DNA of 64,000 bases from Mangifera indica (taxonomy: Eukaryota; Streptophyta; Magnoliopsida; Sapindales; Anacardiaceae): the NCBI RefSeq assembly GCF_011075055.1, contig NC_058153.1, positions 12,834,001 to 12,898,000 on the forward strand. The letters run 5' to 3'. Position numbers and translations under genes: made by a program. The notes below the pieces were generated by a model, which saw only the letters and a program-made list of their open reading frames with translations, ran no database searches and was not told the DNA's origin. This document shows, in pieces, positions 36,199 to 46,330 of the stretch (position 1 is its first letter; every line of letters starts with the position of its first letter).

Positions 36199-38027
36199 GT
36201 TATAGTATGAGCATCCCATTGAGAGCTGGAGCCCAAAATTTCTCATCCTTTACATCAAAAATTGTGCCAAGATGATAAAGCTTTAATCCTTTATTTGGTC
36301 ACATCCACATATTAGCTTCGCTTGATCAGCAAGACATAAGTTTAAATCAAAAGAATTAAGTTCATTTTCTTAACTTGTCAATTTTAAATCGTTTTTAAAT
36401 TGATTTATTTGAATTTAAAACGATCTTGATTTTGGTTTATTTGAACTCAATTTGAATTGAATATAATCTTAATCTTACTAAAGAGTCTTGATTAGATCTC
36501 ACGGATCATAGCCAAATAGTCCATTAATTTCTGAGAGCAGAAAAAAAGGAATATAAAGAGAGATCAAAGTTGTCCAACATAAGATTTACCCAGAACTTCA
36601 AGTCAAAGTGGAGTAGTCTTGGGCCTAAGTCACAAAAAGGTAGAGCTCTTAGAAGTTTCGTGGGTTTGATAGAATTTATCTGGGCTTTTGTGGTTTAAGT
36701 TCAACCAAGAGTTTCAATATGGCCATGGGCAACCACTAATCTTCTTGAGACCCATAAATTGTTATGCATTTCATTCCTTCAATGTGCACTGTAAATACGT
36801 GATTGAATGATATAATTTATAATTATTAGTATTAGATGGTATAAAATATATTTTATGATATGATATAATATAAGTGTAAAAATAATAAATATTATAAGGT
36901 ATATCAAATTAATACGATACAATAAATATGTCATATGATATGATACGTATCCTACGATATGATATATATTACTAATACAAATTGATATACTTTAAAAAAA
37001 AAATAATTATATAATAGAAGTATATATAAAATTTTTTTAATTTTTAAGGTATCATTATATTTTTCAAAACGATGATGTATTAATTAAATTTTTTATTATT
37101 TTATGTTTTAGAATCTATATCATACGATACTCGATACACAATACGAAAAACTAAGTTTTTAATATATGATATGATACACAATTTAACTATAATTTTTTTC
37201 ATTTTAAATTCATTTTATTATCTATTATCACGTCATTAATTTTTTTTTTTTGGGTTCATGCAGTTTTATTAGGGATTGTATTAGTGAACATACAAATTTG
37301 ATCCCTTATCAAGCTCTTTGAGAGATTCTAGTTTTCTTTTTTGTAGAAAAATCTAATTGTTGCAGCTTAAAATCTAAGAATTATAACAGTTTGATAATAG
37401 TTTTGAATTGATATAAAAGAAGGTCAATAAGACCTTTGACAATATAACAAGAATGAAATGTAAAATCCAAAGAAAAATGTATTCAAAACCAAAGGCTTGT
37501 ATTAGTTCAATAAATGGTTGAAAAAGTTTGAATTAACTAATTGTTTTCTTAATAAGGTCTTCGGTAGGGTTACAATTAAGTCAAATTAAATTGAAAATCA
37601 TTCGGTTTGAGTTCAAATCAGTTATATTTAGATAAAACTTAACTCTATGTTTAATAAGAGCTCTATAAATTAAACCTTCAATTTCAACTATTAATTACTT
37701 TTATATTTGTATCCTTGTGGCATGTTATTCAATGGATTCGGTTTGAATTCTGTCAACAAGAATTTTTTTTCTTATTGAATTATGGTTGGGTGGTATGTTG
37801 TGAATCCTCCCAAGTGTTGAGACTCAACAAGTTTCATCTATTGTGAAATAACATGCAAACATCGGTGTTATAGTTTGACTAAATTGACTCGAAATGATTT
37901 ACCCAATTCAATATCATATCTATCTTATGGCTAAAATATGTTTAAATATTGACTTAGATTAGATTGATTATCAAGTCTTGGTCAAACGCATTTGACTAAT
38001 TAATCTTTACCTAGTTTTAAAATTAAT

Positions 38028-38185
38028 AAAATTATGTATACATATTTTTTATATATAATTTATATAATAAATAATATATTATTGTGTGATTAGATAATTT
38101 TAAATTAAAAATAAAATAATATCAAATTATATCATAAAATATTATCTGTATATATAAATTATGTATTAAAAAGTTAGTACATGAG
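38028..38185. mobile_element. palindromic AT-rich MITE
   Basis: Arms 'aaaattatgtatacatattttttat' and 'atatataaattatgtattaaaaag' surround a centre with 'gattagataattttaaattaaaaat'. Same design as the copies listed at 3599-3764. It lies about 270 bp before the RTF2 start, in the promoter region of copy A, and is not evident at the same place in copy B. Confidence 0.6.
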
Positions 38186-38459
38186 ACATTTTTTTTTTTA
38201 ATTCTTATTTCTAAAGCTGATTAGCTTAATTAAATAGAATCAAGACAACTTGATCTTGATCATTCAAATAGACCCAAAAGTAAAAGAAAATAACAAATTC
38301 ATCCACTCGGATCCGTTTTCTTCGTACTTAAACCGTGATTCAGTTCATCTCCCAAAATGTTCATCTGTCTCTCCGAAACCCAAATTTGCTAGCCAAATCG
38401 ACGGTATTTTCGATACCCTTTTCTCAATTTTCGCCAAATTTCAAGAACCCAAAAGAAAT

Positions 38460-39578
38460 ATGCATTCCAAAATCCAAATCTTCATTAAAACTCCAATAAA
38501 TTGCGACAAAACCCTAACCCTAGATCCCAACCAATCTGAAACCCTAACCCTAACCCAGCTCAAAAGCTCTCTCCTGTCGAACGATCAATTTCTCTCCTCG
38601 TTTTACTTCACTCTCAATGGCAAAACGCTCGACGAGTCTATCCCACTTTTTCAAAACCCCCAAATTGCTCCTCTTTCAACTCTCTATCTGCAACAACGCG
38701 TTCTTGGTGGCGGTGGCGATGGTGGCGCAACCGGAGCCGAGTCGCGCGACTGTTATCTCAACATGTATGCTGAGAAGAAGCCGGATAAAATCGATCCAAA
38801 TGAACAGAGGCTCTCCAAGTGGTTGAATTGCGCGTTATCGTTTGAGCCGTTGAAGGAGCCTTGTGTCATCGATAAATTGGGTAATATTTTTAATAAAGAA
38901 GCGCTTGTTCATGCTCTGTTGAGTAAAAATTTGCCTAAAGAGTTTAGCCATATAAGGGGTTTGAAGGATATTATTAATGTGAAGCTTTCTAGGGTTCCTG
39001 GAGCGGAGGAGTTGGGTGATAATGTGAGGTTTCAGTGTCCGATAACAGGGCTTGAATTCAATGGAAAGTATAGGTTTTTAGCATTGAGGAGTTGTGGACA
39101 CGTGTTGAGTCTCAAAGCATTGAAGGAGGTAAAATCGTCTTCATGTTTGGTTTGTCATGAGGAGTTTAGCGAGTTGGATAAGATTGTGCTTAATGGCAAT
39201 GAAGAGGAGGTTGCAGTGTTGAGAGAGAGGATGGAGGTAGAGAAGATGAAAGTTAAGGAAAATAAGGCAAAGAAAGGGAAGAATGGTGAAGTGGCTGCAG
39301 ATAAAGAGGGTTTAGATTCAGTAAAAGTTAGTGGGAAGAAGCGAGGAATTGTTGAGAGTAAGGGTTTGGAGAAGGCTTCCGGTAGAGTGGATGGCAATGG
39401 CTTGGTCCAGAATGGGAAGGGTGTGAATGCTAATGGTGCAGTCAAGAAATTTAAGGCAATTGATATGGCGCCAGCACATGCTAATAAAGAAGTGTATGCC
39501 TCAATATTTACTTCATCGAGGAAGTCAGATTTTAAGGAGACTTATTCATGCAGATCTCTTCCACTTGGTAGGAACTGA
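38460..39578 (+). CDS. RTF2: replication termination factor 2 domain protein, copy A
   Basis: A single uninterrupted exon of 372 codons. Residues 1-80 form the plant-specific ubiquitin-like extension (MHSKIQIFIKTP, with a QLKSSLL / FTLNGKTLDES / TLYLQQRVLGGGG pattern). The Rtf2 core spans about 95-240, with paired RING-like half-sites C124/C135 and C193/C212/H214/C229/C232 (CPITGLEFNGKYRFLALRSC, CLVC). A lysine-rich linker and the conserved tail CRSLPLGRN follow. Rtf2 proteins stabilise stalled replication forks in yeast. In Arabidopsis RTF2 is nuclear, essential and linked to pre-mRNA splicing, by recall. I chose the ATG at 38460 because copy B starts at the same residue. An in-frame Met at 38250 would add 70 residues with no family character, and copy B lacks this extension. 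Confidence 0.95.
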   Translation: MHSKIQIFIKTPINCDKTLTLDPNQSETLTLTQLKSSLLSNDQFLSSFYFTLNGKTLDESIPLFQNPQIAPLSTLYLQQRVLGGGGDGGATGAESRDCYLNMYAEKKPDKIDPNEQRLSKWLNCALSFEPLKEPCVIDKLGNIFNKEALVHALLSKNLPKEFSHIRGLKDIINVKLSRVPGAEELGDNVRFQCPITGLEFNGKYRFLALRSCGHVLSLKALKEVKSSSCLVCHEEFSELDKIVLNGNEEEVAVLRERMEVEKMKVKENKAKKGKNGEVAADKEGLDSVKVSGKKRGIVESKGLEKASGRVDGNGLVQNGKGVNANGAVKKFKAIDMAPAHANKEVYASIFTSSRKSDFKETYSCRSLPLGRN

Positions 39579-40200
39579 CTGTTTAAGGTTTTAAATGGCA
39601 AAGGGCATTTATTGTAAGTCAATGTTTTGCCTATTTCTATTGTAATTTCAGTTTATTATGAATACAGAATATTGGTGTTTTGGGGTGGGAATGTTATCAT
39701 TGTCAAACATTATGTTAACTTGAATAACATAGTATGTGTAATTTGTTCCTAGTTGAAAGATCTTTTGTGAAGTCATTCTTTGGAGTTGGATATCGGAATA
39801 TCCAGTTCATTTTTTGTGTATGTTTATGTTCATAATTGACAGCTTAGGATATTTGTTAATTTATTTGATATTGCTTTAGCCTGATTGTTCTTTCTTATAA
39901 TAGCTTTGCAAGGGGGATTGTTCAAGGATTTGGCAGCCACTACCCTTCATATTGCAACACTCTTTTTGGCATTCTCATATTGTTTAAATATATTAATGGA
40001 ACTTTGAGGTATATTGGGATGAATATTAATGCCTGCCCCATCTGTCGTCCCTGTTAAACATTGTAAGATACATGAATTTGTTACCATTTCCTAGGCAACC
40101 TCTTATTTTCCCAAATCTCTTCTTGTATCTATAGACCACCCTCGCAAGTAATAAGACTTCAATTTTTTTTCTGATATCCTTAGTCTCATTTTCTTGTTGG
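39579..40200. other. RTF2 copy A 3' UTR and downstream DNA
   Basis: Very similar to 46331-46981 (for example 'aaagggcatttattgtaagtcaatg' just after the stop in both). The likely polyadenylation context is near 39640-39670. The minus-strand frame at 40026-40220 is accidental. Confidence 0.6.
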
Positions 40201-40509
40201 TAGGGGTAGATTTGAGTCAAGTTGCATTAGAATAGGGATCTATTTTAGCATGGTTTGAATCCATGAAGTCCAACTTGAATTAGCAATGAAGTTGTAGGAG
40301 AAAAAGAAATAGTGTCGATTGAGGTGATGAAGAAAAATAAGAATCGTTAGAGAGGTCATTAGAGAAGATGATTTTGTGAAAGATGTTCTTGTGACTCACT
40401 AGATTTGAGCCAGCTTGACTTAATTTGAACTTGAGGTGGAACTATCTCCCGTTCGAATGTGACTTGTTTCAAACTAAACATCAAGCCAGATCAGCTCGTA
40501 TACATTCTA
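40201..40509. mobile_element. hAT-type MITE shared by both duplication copies
   Basis: It begins TAGGGGTAGATTTGAGTCAA and ends ATACATTCTA. Flanks CTTGTTGG (40193-40200) and CCTGTTGG (40510-40517) match at 7 of 8, fitting a hAT target duplication. A homologous copy stands at the same relative place in copy B (46982-47275). It therefore inserted before the tandem duplication. Confidence 0.8.
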
Positions 40510-41719
40510 CCTGTTGGCAAGAGTTTCTTCTTTTGATATAGTCAAATTACCAAGACTTCATATGGTTGCCTGGCAAAATTATCTCCCAAAAGATAATTGT
40601 TGTTGAAATGTAGGATGATATTAGAAAGAAAACTATTGCTATGGGACTTAGGATCTAAACTTCTCATTTACAATGAGATACAGGAGGGAGAGGCCTAAAG
40701 TTTTATTCTGATAGTTGTAACTTTTATGAATCACTGTTGAAGTTTCTTCTCATGGTTGTATGAATCTCTTCTTCCGCTTGGTACTTGACTGCTTATAAAC
40801 TTATTATAAATGTCTTGAACTTTCATTCATTCATTCATTCATATTTAATAGCAACCTCTTTGTACCTCTAAAAATCTTGGTTTCTTTGTCTTAATTTATG
40901 TATCTAAGAATTTTTGTTGAGCTATATGTACAGTTGGATTCTGGCTCGCTCTCAGCTCAGCGTTCGGCTCAAAACAAGCTGAATTGTTTTGAGCCGAACT
41001 ATCTCAACTTGAGTTTGAATTAAACCAATTGGAATCTAGCAAGTCATTAGTATATTCATTTTCTTGGATGACTTTTTATCTTTTTTTTGTGACTACTTTT
41101 GTTTTTTAATATTTTTTTTCCTCTGTTGATTCTTCTTTTTGTTGTCTCTAATAATTTTTTTTTTTTTCAACAATCTCATTAGTAATTTAAATAACTTCAA
41201 ACTTGATTTTTGGACTTGAATTCAAAACTCAAACCAACCCTCTTATTTCTTCAAGTTTACTTTATTTGTAATTCAAAATCAATCAATTATTAAATACCCA
41301 ATTGGATATTAAACTCTGAGTATATATAGTTTTATTAATTTTCTTATTGGAAGGGATGAACTTGGTTCTTTTATATAGAAGGGATCAAACTTTCAAATTT
41401 TTTTTATTAAAGAAATTAAATTTTAAAATTTTTTTATTGAAATAACTAAACATTCATTTTTTTTTTATGGAGTTTCAAAACTAATCACATTGCTTCAAAA
41501 ACAAAATAATACAAACAATACTATAGGAAAATACTGAAAGATGATTACTAAACTTCCAGATTTTGTCTTGGTGTTTTGGAATTGAGGTCACCTGTCCGAT
41601 AGCTTCAATAGAAAAGACTAGAAGCATAATCTCTTTTATAAAAAAATTAAAAAGTTCAGTATGTTCCAGATATTGTTATACCCTCATAAAAATGATCTTT
41701 GGGGAGCTTCAAATATTAC
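40510..41719. other. spacer at the duplication junction
   Basis: Up to about 41300 it continues the RTF2 downstream sequence, including worn hAT-like filler at 40930-41280. At about 41330 it changes to ALDH intron-3-like sequence, marking the tandem junction. No gene seen. Confidence 0.55.
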
Positions 41720-42331
41720 CTTAGAAGTGAGGCACTACATAGTCCTGTCATTCCCTGGAAAACTATCCGAAACCAAGAAGTTCCCTTCTCCCAAAATCCT
41801 GACGCCTTCTTCAGCACGGTAAGAAACCAAATCTCCAGACCTCACAACCTTCACAGGATCAACAAATTTACATCAAAATTTTGGCTATATGACCGATAAA
41901 AATCACTAAGCCTGATACATAAGTACCTCAGTGACAGCATCCTTGGCTAGTTTTGCAATTTCATTCACCAGGCACTCAGCAATTGGAGCTTTGAGCTGCT
42001 TGAGAATTGCAGCAGTCTTGTGAAGCAGCTTAGCTCTCTTCCAAAGTGGTGTTTTCACCCCGATTTCTGTGCAGTTTTCACAGCCTCCATTACTTTGTTC
42101 ACCTCCTCCTGTGTACAAGCTGTTGCAAAGCCATAACAGAACATATCAACTACTAAAAGAAGAGGAAAATTTAGAATTTAGCAGACCTTGAACTTTGTAC
42201 TGAGTTTCTCTTGTGGTGGGATTGATAATGGCAACACTTTTCCCAGAAGAGGACTTCTTTCACTCTCCATCAGCATAGTATTTGAACACTTCTCCATCAA
42301 ATTTCTCACCAAAAGCTCCACTTCCAGCCAT
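41720..42331 (-). pseudogene. ALDH11A3 pseudogene, exons 1-3 only
   Basis: Exon equivalents are 42187-42331, 41927-42119 and 41720-41848, with intron boundaries preserved, so this is a DNA-level copy and not a retrocopy. It carries three independent disabling changes. Trp24 has become TGA in exon 1 (42260-42262). Exon 2 has a 1-bp deletion (193 bp against 194 in the parent), giving a frameshift near AQKSG. A Tyr codon has become TAG in exon 3 (41735-41737). Exons 4-9, which hold all catalytic residues, were never included because the duplication breakpoint lies in intron 3. The leader upstream of the ATG stays highly similar to the parent, so transcription from this promoter is possible. Confidence 0.95.
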
Positions 42332-45208
42332 TGATCCTTAAACAAAAACCACACCAACACAACAAACAAATCAAATCTCAAACGCCCTCTTGATGTTTTT
42401 GACCTTCTTCTTCTTCTTGTAAGAAGTGAAGTGAAAGGAAGTGTATGGTTTGAGTTTGGTCTTGAAATGCTGATTACAGAAAGATTTTGAGCTATATGCT
42501 ATAGTGTGGTCCAGCTGACAAAGGTAGTTGTTAGGCGGTTCAAAGCAGTCCGAAGCGAGCAACCTTTTTTTTTTTTTTTTAAATAATCTTTTTAACATTT
42601 TATAGGTATATTATATTATTGTAGATGCGATTTTTTGTCACTACCAATTGATGTACACAATCAATAAATTTATACAAGTTAGACATTAGTAGTAGTGATT
42701 ATAATCTAATAAGATTTTAACATCTACTACTATATAGTAAAAATACAAAATAAGAGAATATAAAATAACAAAATATCAGACATAGGGTTTTTAATGTAGT
42801 TTAATCTGATAGTCGGAATGTCTATATCTACAGTGTAAGTATAAGCATAAATGTATTGTATAGAGAATGAATGCAATGAATATATATTCTAGTGTTTTTA
42901 TAGATAACACTTAATTTCTTTTGGGTATTAATTCAATTATGATTTTAGGGATTTATTTATATTCTAATTGACCTAAAAAAAATATTTATAATATCATAAA
43001 TACCCTAATTGCGAAGTGGAAGATAGTTCCCTTGAAAATCACATATGAAAAATAAGAAAATCCTTATAATATATTATGAACAAATATTTTGCTAAAAGGA
43101 TGTCTTCTCTTTGCTTAGAGCTCAAAAGTCTACCCACATCCTTTGTTGGCTAGTAGATAAAAAGAAGCTAGTTTAATGTGTGATTGTTAATCATAGTTAC
43201 TTAAATAGAATTCTTTAAAGAAACTCTTCTCAAATAGAAATTTTACTGGCTAAGTAGTACCATATAACACACACATATATTCTTGAAAGTATCAATTTGT
43301 TGAGATGCTACAAGCATCTTACTATTAATCAATCAATTTGTCATTGGATTTTTTAGAAGTATGAAATTCTTACAACCTTTGCTTTATTCATTGAGATCTT
43401 CCCAAGTATTTCTTTGGATATATAATATATATAAACCTGTAATAAATATAACATGGAAATGAGTAACAAGATTTGAAAGATCAATAATAATAAATTCAAA
43501 CATGTATAGTTAGTGTTGCATATGAATAAACCATGAAGTTTTTAATTTTTATTGAGAGGGAGGAAAATTACAAACAAAGCCATGTCTAAGTTGCTGCCAT
43601 AATTGTTTAGGCATGAACAAGATTATATTTTCTTTTTAAGTCATTCCAAAGATAGAAACTTGAATCTAAGCATTCTTGAGAATACTTTTTTTTTCTAATT
43701 CTATAAAGAGAACACTCCACCTAAAAGGTTGGTATTTCCGATTGAATATTGAAAAATGTTAATCCATTTAAAATGATACCAAACATGAATGTTAGAGATC
43801 ACAATGTCGTAGACTCAATGTACTTATCAATATATTAAAACCCATATTAGACTGAATTAATTCAAGGTTAAATTAAGTGAATTGTGTTAGATCTCAGTTT
43901 AACTATTAGTTAAACCATTTTAACCGTCATGTTAACCTTAACATGATAAAAACTCATTTTAATTTTTTAATTATGACATGTGACACTAGTGGTCTGTCAG
44001 ATTAACTCATTGACTTTCTTTTTGACTAGATTAAAGATCTATTTAAGTCTAAAAACATTTATACTTATTTAGTCATATATTTATGTTACAATAGCATCTT
44101 CCCAAAAATGGAAACTTTGCATAATTTTATTATAAAACAATAAAAATTCTTTGTGTCTCCCTGTGAAGTGAAAACTTATGCAAAATCAATAAAGATAAAA
44201 CAAATTGTAGCAAGCTCCATGACATTCCTGAAATCTATTTAAACTTTAAAGCTTTATCCTTTATCCTTCCTTTTTCATGGCTATGGGCGCATCCCAGTTA
44301 GAGCTTAGAGTCCAAAATTTCTTATCCTTCACATTAAATATTGTGCCAAGATGACAAACCTTTTACCCTTTATTTGGTCACATCCAAAGTATTAGCTTCA
44401 CTTAGGGTGAGATTCAATCCGAGATGCACAAGTTTGAATTGAACGAGTTGAACTTAAATTAAAATTTAAGTTTATTTCCTGTCTGTTTCAAGTCATTCTT
44501 GAGCTGCCTTAACTTGAATTTGAGACAATTTCAATTTAGATTTTGTTTGGTGGGTCTTATAGAGTTTCTGTTGGCTTTTGTGGACCAAGAGTTTTAGCAT
44601 ATGCTCATAGCCATGGGCAACCATAAATCTCCCTTAAGGTTTTCCTCCTGTATGCTTCCTGGGTACATGATTAAGTGGTATTATTATTTATATTTTTATT
44701 ATTTTTAAATTATTCAATCATATATAAATTTAATCAAATTAATTAGATATAATTTATTTTATTTAATTTCTATCGATTTGGTTGCATAATTAAATTGTGT
44801 TTAAATATCAGTTCAAATAAGATTGATAATGGAGTCTTTAGTTTGATAAGAGTTTTACAACAATGATTTTTAAATGTAGATTAGCTTAATCATAACTAGC
44901 CTCTCTTAATTCGAATAGCGTTAATTTAATAATCACTTAATCTCGTGATTATTACAATAGACCCAAAGGTAAAAGAAACTGACAAATTCATCCACTCTGA
45001 GCCGTCTTCTGTGTACTTAAACCGGCAAGACCTTTTAATTCGGTTTAGTTCCGCTAATTTCCCTTCGATCCGTCATCGATGACAATTGTTTGTCATCGAC
45101 CCTAAATTTCCATTGGTCTCTCTGAAACCCTAACTTCATAACCAAATTAGCGATATTTCGACACCATTATCTCAAATTTCCCAAATTTTAAGAACCCAAA
45201 AGAAAAAT
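42332..45208. promoter_or_regulatory. divergent spacer between the ALDH pseudogene and RTF2 copy B
   Basis: Diverged counterpart of 34370-38459. It retains the leader next to the old ALDH ATG, the LTR-like piece at about 42780-43010 ('gggtttttaatgtagtttaatctga') and the RTF2 5' region (about 44940-45208). It lacks the 35925-36198 MITE (empty site near 44280). No additional gene seen. Confidence 0.55.
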
Positions 45209-46330
45209 ATGCATTCCAAAACCCAAATCTTCATCAAAACTCCAACAAATTCCGACAAAACCCTAACTCTAGATCACAACCAATCTGAAACCCTAACCCT
45301 AACCCAGCTCAAAGGCTCTCTCCTGTCGAACGATCAATTTTTCTCCTCGTTTTACTTCACTCTCAATGGCAAAACTCTCGACGAGTCAATCCCACTTTTT
45401 CAACTCCCCCAAATTGCCCCTCTTTCGACTCTTTATCTGCAGCAACGCGTTCTTGGTGGCGGTGGTGATGGTGGCGCAACCGGAGCCGAGTCACGCGACT
45501 GTTATCTCAACATGTATGCCGAGAAGAAGCCGGATAAAATCGATCCAAATGAACAGAGACTCTCCAAGTGGTTGAATTGCGCGTTATCGTTTGAGCCGTT
45601 GAAGGAGCCTTGTGTCATCGATAAATTGGGTAATATTTTTAATAAAGAAGCGATTGTTCATGCTTTGTTGAGCAAAAATTTGCCTAAAGAGTTTAGTTAT
45701 ATAAGGGGTTTGAAGGATATCATTAATGTGAAGCTTTCTAGGGTTCCGGGAGTAGAGGAGTTGGGTGACAATGCGAGGTTTCAGTGTCCGATTACAGGGC
45801 TTGAATTCAATGGGAAGTATAGGTTTTTAGCATTGAGGAGTTGTGGGCATGTGTTGAGTCTCAAAGCATTGAAGGAGGTAAAATCGTCTTCATGTTTGGT
45901 TTGCCATGAGGAGTCTAGTGAGTTGGATAAGATTGTGCTTAATGGCAATGAAGAGGAAGTTGCAGTGTTGAGAGAGAGGATGGAGATAGAGAATTTGAAA
46001 GTGAAGGAAAAGAAAGCAAAAAAAGTGAGGAATGGCGAAGTCGCTGCAGATAAAGAGGAGGGTTTGGATTCAGTAAAAGTTAGTGGGAAGAAGCGAGGAG
46101 TTGTTGAAAGTAAGGGTTTGGAGAAGGCTTCCAGTAGAGTGGAGGGTAATGGCCTGGTCCAGAATGAGAAGGGTGTGACTGGTAATGGTGCAGTCAAGAA
46201 ATTTAAGGCAGTTGATATGGCGCCAGCACATGCTAATAAAGAAGTGTATGCCTCAATATTTACTTCATCGAGGAAGTCAGATTTTAAGGAGACTTATTCA
46301 TGCAGATCTCTTCCACTTGGTAGGAACTGA
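45209..46330 (+). CDS. RTF2: replication termination factor 2 domain protein, copy B
   Basis: Intact single-exon frame of 373 codons starting MHSKTQIFIKTP. Compared with copy A, I count about 25 amino-acid differences and one inserted Glu (DKEEGLDS), roughly 93% identity. All zinc-site cysteines and the histidine (C124, C135, C193, C212, H214, C229, C232) are kept, as is the tail YSCRSLPLGRN. Differences fall mainly in the ubiquitin-like N-terminus (I5T, I13T, C15S, P23H, L45F, N66L) and in the lysine-rich linker. The Rtf2 core has few. An open frame in both copies suggests that both are expressed, or that the duplication is too young for decay. The decay of the adjacent ALDH copy argues against extreme youth. 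Confidence 0.95.
   Translation: MHSKTQIFIKTPTNSDKTLTLDHNQSETLTLTQLKGSLLSNDQFFSSFYFTLNGKTLDESIPLFQLPQIAPLSTLYLQQRVLGGGGDGGATGAESRDCYLNMYAEKKPDKIDPNEQRLSKWLNCALSFEPLKEPCVIDKLGNIFNKEAIVHALLSKNLPKEFSYIRGLKDIINVKLSRVPGVEELGDNARFQCPITGLEFNGKYRFLALRSCGHVLSLKALKEVKSSSCLVCHEESSELDKIVLNGNEEEVAVLRERMEIENLKVKEKKAKKVRNGEVAADKEEGLDSVKVSGKKRGVVESKGLEKASSRVEGNGLVQNEKGVTGNGAVKKFKAVDMAPAHANKEVYASIFTSSRKSDFKETYSCRSLPLGRN

Larger units (their letters stand above)
34370..38459. promoter_or_regulatory. divergent spacer between ALDH11A3 and RTF2 copy A
   Basis: It contains the promoters of both genes, with a conserved leader next to the ALDH ATG (a CTTCTTCTTCTTC tract at about 34443-34470). The part at about 34680-35060 resembles an LTR-retrotransposon end ('aaagtttttaatgtggttcagcc'). 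It also holds two MITEs (35925-36198 and 38028-38185). Most of it except the MITEs has a counterpart in 42332-45208. The frame at 35354-35536 is not a gene. Confidence 0.55.
33390..41330. repeat. tandem segmental duplication, copy A
   Basis: This unit runs from within ALDH11A3 intron 3 through exons 3-1, the divergent spacer, RTF2 copy A and about 1.7 kb of RTF2 downstream DNA. It matches 41331 to about 48060 in order and orientation. The intron-3 sequence 'tgaaagatgattattaaactttcag' at about 33610 corresponds to about 41538, just upstream of the second copy's exon 3. Breakpoints are placed only to within about 100 bp. Confidence 0.88.

Noticed and set aside
38250..38459. In-frame upstream Met extending RTF2 copy A to 442 codons
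   Set aside because: The extra 70 residues lack family character, and copy B does not have this extension. MHSK at 38460 matches the start of copy B.
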